Source: Gordonibacter sp. An230 | GTDB taxonomy: Bacteria; Actinomycetota; Coriobacteriia; Coriobacteriales; Eggerthellaceae | Reading direction: 5' to 3' | DNA length: 64,000 nucleotides | NCBI RefSeq assembly: GCF_002159915.1 | Contig: NZ_NFJP01000004.1 | Coordinates: forward strand, 1 to 64,000 | Shown: positions 39,056 through 45,979 of the stretch, one piece after another | Numbering within the stretch: the first letter of the stretch is position 1 | Layout: each line of letters starts with the position of its first letter | The notes under the pieces: model-generated | The model's input: only the letters and a program-made list of their open reading frames with translations | What the model was told of the DNA's origin: nothing | Databases searched by the model: none | Position numbers and translations under genes: made by a program

Positions 39056-40639
39056 ATGTCCAAGCGAACAAAAGTCGGAGCGAACAGGCGCTCGCGCGCC
39101 GTCGAAGCGGCGGGAGAGGCCGTGGTGTACAGCGCGGGACATGCCCGCGGCATCTTGCTGGCGCTGGCGGGCATGGCGTTGCAGTGGGGCTTCCTCCATT
39201 CGGTCACATTCTTGGAGACGGTGCTGGGCGCTCAAGCGGAGGTGGAACCCGGGAGCGCCTGGCTCGTCAACTCGGTGTGTACGCTATCGGTTTTCCTGAC
39301 GACGTTCCTGTCGTCGCGAAGGCTCGCCCCGCTCATGGAGCATCGGGGCGTCATCGTGTTCGCGACCGTCTCGCTCGCCGCGGGCGTGGCCCTGCTCGTG
39401 GTCGGCAACCTGGCTTTGCGCTCTCCGGCGTGCAACTACCTGGGAAACGCGTCCGTTGCATTTGGGGCCGCGCCGATGATCGTCATGTGGGGCGAGTTGT
39501 ACAAGTACCTCAATCCCAAAGGCGAGCAGCTGCTCGTGACGCTGGCAGCGGCGGCCTTGGCCGTGGCGCTCTACCTGGTGGAGACGCTGCTGCCCTTGGC
39601 GCTGTCGGCGACGGTGTTCGCCCTGCTGCCCTTTGCATCGCTCGGTTGCATCTTGCACGCTCGCGACCTGTTGAAAGAGTCGTCGAACACGTGGCGGGCC
39701 CGCACTGTGGCGAAGCGGAAGTCGCCCGCGCTGCTCTTCGTCTGCATCGCCGTGTTCTCCATCCCTTACAACTACCTGCGCAACACCGCCGGCTTGCAGG
39801 ATGTGCTCGCCAGCGCCACCACCTGGCCCGCCGTGCTCGCCGTGGCCGCAGTGGCCCTCGTCGCCATCGCGTTGGCGGAGTCGGTCGCGGAGCGGCGCAA
39901 CGTGCTTCTCGTGCCCGGCTTCGTGCTCTTCCTTCTGAGCGCCGCCATGCTCGCGCACCTGCTGGGCGATGGAGGAATCGCGTTCGCGGTGCCGAGTTTT
40001 CTGTACACGGGCTACTATCTGTTCCTCGCCATGGTGTACCTCGCCCTCGGGCCCATCGCCGCCGCCACCGGTGAAAACCCCACGCGCCTGTTCTCGGGGG
40101 CGATGCTCGCAAACGTCGCCGGCCTCCTGTCGGGCTCGGCGATGGGCGGCATGGAACGCTTGTTCGGCCCTCAAACGTCTGCCCTGGCCGTGCTCGGCGT
40201 CACGTACGCGCTGTTCACTCTGGGGATCATGCTGCTCAGCAACCGTTCCTACAGCCTGTTTCGCATAAACTGTCTTGACGAGGAAGAGTACTCGTTCGAG
40301 TATCTTGCGCCGCTTGCCCCTTTCGGACGCCACGAGGCGTTCGGCGATGGAGGCGATAGCGGGGAATCCGACGAAGGACGGACGAGGTCGCTGCTTCAAG
40401 CCATCGCGCGGCAGTGCGAGACGGCAAGCGAGCGGTACGGCTTGAGCGCGCGCGAAAAGGAAGTGCTCGTCGAGCTGGTGCGCGGCAGGACCATCGCCTC
40501 CATCGCCGAACGCCTCGTGGTGTCCGAAAACACCATCAAGGCGCACACGAAGTCCGTGTACCGAAAGATCGGCGTGCACACCCGCGAGGAACTGCTTCAA
40601 AGCGTGGAGGAGGCGGACGGGGAAATCCGCTCAAAATAG
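39056..40639 (+). CDS. Membrane-bound LuxR-family regulator (multi-helix plus HTH)
   Basis: A 527-residue protein: about 12 hydrophobic segments, then a cytoplasmic linker and a C-terminal LuxR-type helix-turn-helix (YGLSAREKEVLVELVRGRTI, ERLVVSENTIKAHTKSVYRK). Such fusions are a speciality of Eggerthellaceae and often sit beside inducible oxidoreductases; a ligand in the membrane part presumably changes DNA binding. ATG 39056 follows AAAGGGGAGGGC; a TATGAT -10 lies at 39013. The likely target is the divergent flavin reductase. Confidence 0.87.
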   Translation: MSKRTKVGANRRSRAVEAAGEAVVYSAGHARGILLALAGMALQWGFLHSVTFLETVLGAQAEVEPGSAWLVNSVCTLSVFLTTFLSSRRLAPLMEHRGVIVFATVSLAAGVALLVVGNLALRSPACNYLGNASVAFGAAPMIVMWGELYKYLNPKGEQLLVTLAAAALAVALYLVETLLPLALSATVFALLPFASLGCILHARDLLKESSNTWRARTVAKRKSPALLFVCIAVFSIPYNYLRNTAGLQDVLASATTWPAVLAVAAVALVAIALAESVAERRNVLLVPGFVLFLLSAAMLAHLLGDGGIAFAVPSFLYTGYYLFLAMVYLALGPIAAATGENPTRLFSGAMLANVAGLLSGSAMGGMERLFGPQTSALAVLGVTYALFTLGIMLLSNRSYSLFRINCLDEEEYSFEYLAPLAPFGRHEAFGDGGDSGESDEGRTRSLLQAIARQCETASERYGLSAREKEVLVELVRGRTIASIAERLVVSENTIKAHTKSVYRKIGVHTREELLQSVEEADGEIRSK

Positions 40640-40716
40640 CATCTTGCAAAACGGTTGGGTTACGGTTATTATAATCTGCGCTGTTTGAGAGGCTTTCAGC
40701 CGATCAAATGCGATAA

Positions 40717-40793
<77 letters not shown>

Positions 40794-40801
40794 GCAAAAC
40801 T

Positions 40802-40844
40802 AGCAGGTCGGAAGCTGAAAACGCTTCCGACCTGCTTTGCTTTT
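40802..40844 (+). terminator. Terminator after tRNA-Pro
   Basis: AGCAGGTCGGAAGC and GCTTCCGACCTGCT form a perfect 14-base stem (40802-40836) with a seven-base loop, followed by TTGCTTTT. Confidence 0.9.
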
Positions 40845-41175
40845 CGGGGTAATTGCGAAGTGGCGTTGTCTAATTATTGTCTAATGGTCGAACGGCTTGC
40901 GTTTATCGATAAACGGCGGAGGTCGCAAACCTAAATCGCTCTGAATGCCAATTTGTCCTTGCTTATGCTCGTCGTCCGGTATGTTCGATACGGAGTTTGC
41001 GGCAGATACCCAATCTCACTTGCCATGGAGACAGATGGTCTGCTCTAATCGATTAAAGCATGGAGACAGTGGGATATGTCGGGAAAACGCCAAGCTTCTC
41101 GTCTGATACGAATATGCAAAAGCGAGCTATGGGAAATCGCCGAAGATCATGATGCGAGGCAGCCGAACCTTGTTC
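40845..41175. other. AT-richer region with short direct repeats
   Basis: No gene. TGTCTAAT occurs twice in 40867-40885 (TGTCTAATTATTGTCTAAT) and CATGGAGACAG occurs twice (41022-41032 and 41059-41069 approximately). Base composition is clearly lower in GC than the window average. These features just after a tRNA suggest the edge of an inserted element. Confidence 0.45.
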
Positions 41176-41394
41176 TTAGAAATCGATGAGGTCTTTAACT
41201 TTCGCATCCAGAGCCTTGGCTATGCGATGAAGAACCACAATGCTTATGTTGCATTTTCCCAATTCAATGCGTGAGATGTACGCCTTGCCCTTCGAGCTGC
41301 CGATCATCAGCGCGAGCTTATCCTGCGATAAACGTTGCGCTAGGCGGCGCTCTCGTATGCGCGAGCCAAGCATCTTTAAGAAGTCTTCATCCAT
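41176..41394 (-). CDS. XRE-family HTH regulator
   Basis: A 72-residue Cro/CI-type helix-turn-helix protein: FLKMLGSRIRERRLAQRLSQ, DKLALMIGSSKGKAYISRIE, then ISIVVLHRIAKALDAKVKDL. ATG 41394 sits six bases after a TATCGT -10 (41406-41401 on the minus strand), so this message would be leaderless. It is divergent from the gene at 41462, and an inverted repeat GTAGA-TCTAC (41427-41444) lies between them. Confidence 0.85.
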   Translation of the reverse strand: MDEDFLKMLGSRIRERRLAQRLSQDKLALMIGSSKGKAYISRIELGKCNISIVVLHRIAKALDAKVKDLIDF

Positions 41395-41411
41395 AGGGAT
41401 ACGATATGCGC

Positions 41412-41444
41412 TACAATCTTTAGGAGGTAGACGTATTAATCTAC
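41412..41444 (+). promoter_or_regulatory. Promoter and candidate XRE operator
   Basis: On the plus strand a -10 TACAAT (41412-41417) is followed by GTAGA-CGTATTAA-TCTAC (41427-41444), then GGAGG and ATG 41462. The inverted repeat is placed to block the message for the exported protein. Confidence 0.4.
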
Positions 41445-41461
41445 TTTGAAACGGAGGAGCC

Positions 41462-42655
41462 ATGATAGGAGCGGAAGAGGAGTCTGTGACCAAGGATGCT
41501 TCTGAAGTTGTTGAGGCGTGCGACGGATGCGAGCAAGAAAGCGTCGGAGTGCGCTTCGAGGCCCGCAAGCGTCCCGCGTTCCTGACATGCGCATGGTGGA
41601 CTAAGCGCCGCGCCGCCATCGCCATCGTGTGCGCCGCCGTGCTGGTCGCAGCGGTGGGGGCGGGGGTCTGGCTGGCCTCCTCCCAGCCCCAGGAGACGGG
41701 CGGTTCCGGCCCCTCGTCCACGTCCCAGGAGGCGGATGCCGTCCTGGCCCGGGTCGAGGCGACGGTCAAGGCCGAAGGCGCGGGTCCCGAGTCCACCAAG
41801 GCCGTGGCGGAGGTGCTGGGGAAGGACGGCCTGGCGGTGATCGGGGCGGTGGAGGTCGCCCCCAACGAGGCCGCGCCCATAGGGGAGCTGCCCGAGGGGC
41901 CGTACTCCCTGCGGGTGGTCCAGGCCCCGGTGAACGGGGACGGCTCCACCTACAGGCTGCCCGAGCAGCCGACGGCGTTCGAGGTCGGGCCGGATGGGCG
42001 ATCCGTGGCGGTGTCGGAGGATCTGGAGCCTCTGGCCGTGGAGGACATGACCAAGGAGCAGCTGGAGGCCGCAGCCGACGAGCTTGAGGAGGCGGGCAAG
42101 GAGGGCGCCCAGTCCGTGCGGGAGGAGGCGGTCGGCCGACCCTCCGTGCCGGGCAGCGCCGGCGAGGTGACGTCCGAACCATCCGCCCCCAGCGTGGAGA
42201 ACCCGTCGAACCCCAACGGCGGGGGGACCTCCACCGCGCCGTCCGACCCTCCCTCCAAGCCCGACGAGGGACCCTCCACCCCGTCCCACGCCCATAGCTG
42301 GGTGGCCCAGACCGAGACGGTGCACCACGAGGCGGAGTACAAGACCGTGCACCACGACGCCGTGTACGACACGATCCACCATGATGCGGTGAAAGAGGGG
42401 CGGATCGTGTGTAATGGATGTGGAAGTATGTTCCCAGATGCTGCATCTTATACCCAACATAGCAAAGATGCGATCATTAATAATACTATATGTGCGACGG
42501 CTGGTGCTCATAATACCAGCGTTGTAGTGCAGGAAGCCTGGGACGAAACCGTGCTGGTGAGCGAGGCGTGGGATGAGCAGGTGCTTGTCAAAGACGCCTG
42601 GGACGAGACGGTCGTCACCGGGTACAAGTGCTCCGGCTGCGGGGCGACCAAGTAG
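41462..42655 (+). CDS. Single-pass exported protein with His-His and Trp repeats
   Basis: A 397-residue protein of unknown function. About 48 cytoplasmic residues, one membrane helix (AAIAIVCAAVLVAAVGAGVW), a charged extracytoplasmic region of 150 residues, a Pro/Ser-rich linker, then an odd end: three HH repeats (TVHHEAEYK, TVHHDAVYD, TIHHDAVKE), a Cys/His segment (CNGCG...TQHSKD), three Trp repeats (QEAWDETVL, SEAWDEQVL, KDAWDETVV), and CSGCGATK at the end. The spaced Cys and His suggest metal binding (inference). Bases 42409-42510 are much poorer in GC than the flanks, like a swapped-in segment. GGAGG precedes ATG 41462. Confidence 0.7.
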   Translation: MIGAEEESVTKDASEVVEACDGCEQESVGVRFEARKRPAFLTCAWWTKRRAAIAIVCAAVLVAAVGAGVWLASSQPQETGGSGPSSTSQEADAVLARVEATVKAEGAGPESTKAVAEVLGKDGLAVIGAVEVAPNEAAPIGELPEGPYSLRVVQAPVNGDGSTYRLPEQPTAFEVGPDGRSVAVSEDLEPLAVEDMTKEQLEAAADELEEAGKEGAQSVREEAVGRPSVPGSAGEVTSEPSAPSVENPSNPNGGGTSTAPSDPPSKPDEGPSTPSHAHSWVAQTETVHHEAEYKTVHHDAVYDTIHHDAVKEGRIVCNGCGSMFPDAASYTQHSKDAIINNTICATAGAHNTSVVVQEAWDETVLVSEAWDEQVLVKDAWDETVVTGYKCSGCGATK

Positions 42656-42686
42656 GGGACGAAGACGGCTTCGACAGGAGGATGGC

Positions 42687-43253
42687 ATGATGGCTGGAAC
42701 CGCCGCAAGGACCGACGGATGCTGCGGGCGCAACCCCATGGGCCGGGTGCGCACCGACGAGGAGCTGCTGGAGTTCGCCGGACGGCTGTCCGGCAACGTC
42801 CTGCGCGACAGGGGCGACGCGCGGCTGGCCGAGAGCTGCCGCAGGCTCCTGGTGGCGTCGGCGGCGCTTCTGAGGGACTGGTTCGAGGAGGAGAGCTACT
42901 CGCCCTGCGGGATGGTCGCGGTGATATCGATGGGCCTCATGAGGGGCAAGTACGACAGCGACGCCGACTTCATGTCCAGGAGCACCCCGCTCGACCTGCT
43001 GTTCCGCCAGATAGAGCGCGGGGAGAAGTACGCGCGGGGCGAGGACGGCGAGTGGGGCTGGCGCAAGACGAGGCTGCGGCGCAACTACGACGGGGCGCGG
43101 CCCGCCGAGACGGGCGGCATGCCCTGGGGCACCGACGTTGCCTCGGCCTTCTACGCCGCATGGCGCGCGTCTGCCGAGCCGGCGGTGCTGGAGGAGTCGA
43201 TCGGCGCGTGCATAGGGGAGGTTTCGGGGCTGGGCATGCGCCACGCCGCGTAA
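42687..43253 (+). CDS. Hypothetical protein of the accessory region
   Basis: A 188-residue soluble protein with ATG 42687 behind CAGGAGGATGGC. The visible stretches EELLEFAGRLSGNVLRDRGD and SCRRLLVASAALLRDWFEEE look helical; the middle holds KYDSDADFMSRSTPLDLLFR. I do not recognise a family. It follows the exported repeat protein by 31 bases in the same direction and may share its message. Coding quality is good (consistent third-position GC). Typical of accessory or mobile-element cargo. Confidence 0.65.
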   Translation: MMAGTAARTDGCCGRNPMGRVRTDEELLEFAGRLSGNVLRDRGDARLAESCRRLLVASAALLRDWFEEESYSPCGMVAVISMGLMRGKYDSDADFMSRSTPLDLLFRQIERGEKYARGEDGEWGWRKTRLRRNYDGARPAETGGMPWGTDVASAFYAAWRASAEPAVLEESIGACIGEVSGLGMRHAA

Positions 43254-43526
43254 AGCTTCGGAGCGGCGCCCTCGGCAGCCACGCCGCCCGCCGAGGGCGC
43301 CGATGGCGATCCCGCCCGACGGCGGTCATCGCCGCCCGCGCCCCCTCGTCCTCCCGAAGGCGGTCTTCTTCCGCCTCTCCAGATCGTCCATGATCCCATC
43401 CAGCCGGTCCATCTGGCGGTCCGCCTTCGCGAGGACGCCCTCCACGCCGCAGGCCGCGTGGGCTTGCCCGACGCGCTGTTCGATCCGGGCCTCCCCGAGA
43501 ACCGCGCCCGCGACGAGGCGACCGCA

Positions 43527-43816
43527 ATGCCGGGCGGAGGAATGCGGGAGGCGGCCCTCGAATGGAACCTGGAGGAGAGTTTCGACGAGGTGGGGGCGCT
43601 CGCCAAAGCGCGGGGGCGCGCCCTGCGCGCGGCGGAGGCGCTGGATTCGGGCCGTGCGGAGGCCGACGACGTGCCGCCGCTGGCGCGGGCCGTCGCGGAG
43701 CGGGGGTGGTGCACCGAGGGGAGCTGGCGGACTTCTACCGCCGCTTCGCCGAGAAGGTCCGCCCCATCGCCCTGCTCGACCCCGCTCGGTACGTCGTCAG
43801 CTTCTGCGGGCCGTGA
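43527..43816 (+). pseudogene. Frameshifted hypothetical gene remnant
   Basis: The frame from ATG 43527 reads MREAALEWNLEESFDEVG through ARAVAERGWCTEG, then the coding sense jumps to a neighbouring frame: GELADFYRRFAEKVRPIALL, ending VVSFCGP at 43816. One base missing in a GGGG run near 43709 restores a single protein of about 95 residues. GAGG eight bases upstream may be the ribosome site. Either a decayed gene or a sequencing indel; no family recognised. Confidence 0.5.
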
Positions 43817-44217
43817 AGGGCGCCAGCCGCCGGCGCCCCTGCTGTCCCTCGGGTCGGGACACCGAGGCCACGCGCTTCGCCAACACCTTGCAACCCCCAT
43901 CCCAACCACGGCCCGGTTCGCCTCGACGTTCCGTGCGGGAGCTTTCGGGGCAACCACGGACGCGAAAGCCCTTCGAACCCCCTTCCCAGCCCCGCAGATC
44001 CCGCGGAGGGGTTCCCCGCAGCTCTTCGCCTCGCCGCCTTTAAACGCGCCTCTTTGCCAGGTCGGCATTCGACCGCGCTCCTTCGCGAGCGCTTCGACCA
44101 AGGCGGTCGCACTGACGAGAAGGGCTCGTCCGCCTTTCTCGTCGCCATGTCGGCCGTCCGCTTGTCGTTGGCGCGGCTGGACAGTGGAGCCCCTTTCTGC
44201 GGCATAGCAGGACGAGC

Positions 44218-44297
44218 GTGAGAGCCCCTTGACGGAGTGGCTCGCTGTTTGCAAGGGGGTTGGGGGAGGCGAGCCACTCCCGCCAAGGGGCTCTCAC
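44218..44297. repeat. Long near-perfect stem-loop
   Basis: GTGAGAGCCCCTTG (44218-44231) and AGTGGCTCGC (44236-44245) pair with GCGAGCCACT (44269-44278) and CAAGGGGCTCTCAC (44284-44297); only a few bases in the middle mismatch. The loop is GT-rich (TGTTTGCAAGGGGGTTGGGG). Confidence 0.75.
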
Positions 44298-44365
44298 TGA
44301 GGGAAGGCCGGCGTCGGAGGGGGCTCCGAGCAGTTCAGCCGATGGAAAAGGAAGAGCTGCACCGG

Positions 44366-44401
44366 TTCGGCCGCGCCGGTCGAAAACGCGGCGCGGCCGA
44401 A
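44366..44401 (-). terminator. Hairpin after the oxidoreductase operon
   Basis: TTCGGCCGCGCCG and CGGCGCGGCCGAA form a perfect 13-base stem with a ten-base loop, three bases after the membrane subunit stop. There is no T-run. Confidence 0.6.
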
Positions 44402-44404
44402 ACC

Positions 44405-45292
44405 CTAGTAGAGCATGAACACGGAGAGGCCAAGCTCGTAGAAGGCCACACGCAGGCACACGGCGCCGAGGACCGCGCACGCCGCGCCGGCAGAGCCCAG
44501 GGCAAGCCAGCTCTTGCCGCCCTTCTTCCTGGCAAGGACCGCGCAGACGACGGGAGCGAGCGCGCCCACGGCCACGATGCCGAGCCAGACCAAGGGCGCC
44601 AGATCCCCTGAAAGGACGTTGGTTTCGGCTGCGATGTCGACGAGGGGGCTTGTCGGGGCCGTCGGGTCGAAATGGTACCCAACGTCCTCGAAGGCACCGG
44701 AGGAGAATTGCCACACCGCTACGAGAGCGACAGCGGCAACAGCAGAAACGGCCGTCAACGCGGTGGCGAGCAGGCCGCCAATCGCGGATCCGCCACCTTT
44801 GGCGGAGAGCATGGCCATGACCGTGAGAGCGCCCGCAGCGCCTCCGCCGAACAGCATGGCGAGGGGCCACGCGAAGGTGTCCCATGCCGGGCGCGCAGCC
44901 ATCATGTAGCTATGCGCCGACACGACCGCGAGAACCACGCTGACAACGATGGCGGCGACGGCCAGCCACGATGGCACGGTCGCACCGTCCTCGCTCTTGC
45001 GCAACATGGCAAAGTACGCCACGGCCACCACCGCGAATACCACGATCACGATCAGCTCCTGCGTGATGCCGGAGGTGATGTGACCGAAGCCGTTGAAAAT
45101 GCGCTCCCAGTGCTGCAGGTGGAAGAAGACGGCGATGCCGGACACGGCCAACAGGACCACCGAGGTGATGAGCGCGGGCATCTGGATCTCCTTGCCCTCG
45201 CCTTTGAGGGCAAGCACGCCCTGGGTTGCGAACACGCCGCAACTCCACGCGAGCAGCACCGTGAAGATAATCAGAGGCCATTGGAGCTCCAT
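44405..45292 (-). CDS. DmsC-like membrane anchor subunit
   Basis: A 295-residue integral membrane protein with eight hydrophobic segments (LQWPLIIFTVLLAWSCGVFA, MPALITSVVLLAVSGIAVFF with following LQHWERIFNGFGH, and so on), typical of DMSO-reductase anchor subunits that take electrons from quinol. ATG 45292 with GGGAAGGGAG lies two bases after the iron-sulfur subunit stop. Last of three co-directional genes that together form the electron path membrane - iron-sulfur - molybdenum subunit. Confidence 0.85.
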   Translation of the reverse strand: MELQWPLIIFTVLLAWSCGVFATQGVLALKGEGKEIQMPALITSVVLLAVSGIAVFFHLQHWERIFNGFGHITSGITQELIVIVVFAVVAVAYFAMLRKSEDGATVPSWLAVAAIVVSVVLAVVSAHSYMMAARPAWDTFAWPLAMLFGGGAAGALTVMAMLSAKGGGSAIGGLLATALTAVSAVAAVALVAVWQFSSGAFEDVGYHFDPTAPTSPLVDIAAETNVLSGDLAPLVWLGIVAVGALAPVVCAVLARKKGGKSWLALGSAGAACAVLGAVCLRVAFYELGLSVFMLY

Positions 45293-45294
45293 GG

Positions 45295-45978
45295 TTACTC
45301 CCTTCCCTGCCAGGTCTTGCCGCGCAAGATGTAAGCGCAGCTCGGCTTGTTGCCCACGTCGGTCAAATGATGCACGTCGGACTCGGTGAACTCGTCGACG
45401 AAGTCGGAAAGCCTCACCCTTCCGGCGGTCACGGCCTCGTAAGGCCGCTCCGACCCGTAAGGGAGATCCTCTTCGAGGGCTATCCAGTCCGCTGGCGCCT
45501 CGAAAGATTCGATCCCCTCGTCCAAGTCCCCGAACCAGCGGGCACGCCCGCCGCACTGGGCCACGCACTGCGGGAGCTCGCCCTGGGCGACCTTCTGCTC
45601 GCAGAGGGTGCACTTCTCCACCACGCCCTCCTCCTCGTTGAGGTAGCGCACGTTGTAGGGGCAGGCCATGGCGCAGAACTGGCAGCCGATGCACTTGGAC
45701 TTGTCCACCTGCACAGTGCCGTCCTCGAGCTTGCGCGAGGCGCCCGTGGGGCACACCTTCACGCACTCGGGGTCGGCGCAGTGCTGGCAGGTCACCGGCA
45801 GGAAGTAGAGCTCGACATCCGGGTTCTGCGCGCCTTCCCACTTCGGATTCGGTCCGATGCGCATAACCTTGTTCCAGTAGTTTCCGATGGGCACGTTGTT
45901 CACGACCTTGCACGCCACGCTGCATGCAAGGCATCCGGTGCAGCGGTTCAAGTCGGTGATGATCGCATACCGAGCCAT
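45295..45978 (-). CDS. DmsB-like four-cluster iron-sulfur subunit
   Basis: A 227-residue ferredoxin-type protein carrying four [4Fe-4S] motifs: CTGCLACSVACK, CQHCADPECVKVCPTG, CIGCQFCAMACPYN, and CTLCEQKVAQGELPQCVAQC. It transfers electrons between the membrane anchor and the catalytic subunit. One base separates it from the catalytic subunit's stop, with an AGGGAGGAATAAT site before ATG 45978. Confidence 0.93.
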   Translation of the reverse strand: MARYAIITDLNRCTGCLACSVACKVVNNVPIGNYWNKVMRIGPNPKWEGAQNPDVELYFLPVTCQHCADPECVKVCPTGASRKLEDGTVQVDKSKCIGCQFCAMACPYNVRYLNEEEGVVEKCTLCEQKVAQGELPQCVAQCGGRARWFGDLDEGIESFEAPADWIALEEDLPYGSERPYEAVTAGRVRLSDFVDEFTESDVHHLTDVGNKPSCAYILRGKTWQGRE

Positions 45979-45979
45979 A

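Larger units (their letters stand above)
43817..44404. other. Gene-free stretch with hairpins
   Basis: Nothing coding is convincing. It holds a GGGCGCC hairpin near 43818, an 80-base stem-loop at 44218-44297, and a 13-base hairpin at 44366-44401 that probably ends the oxidoreductase operon. Confidence 0.5.

Noticed and set aside
43326-43500. Minus-strand reading frame ending KADRQMDRLDGIMDDLERRK
   Set aside because: It looks protein-like and could be the end of a decayed gene, but no start or family could be found and it abuts the plus-strand remnant, so it was not called.
40845-44404. Prophage or integrative element with integrase
   Set aside because: Only tRNA proximity, an XRE regulator and odd composition are seen; no integrase, relaxase, capsid gene or second attachment site is visible.
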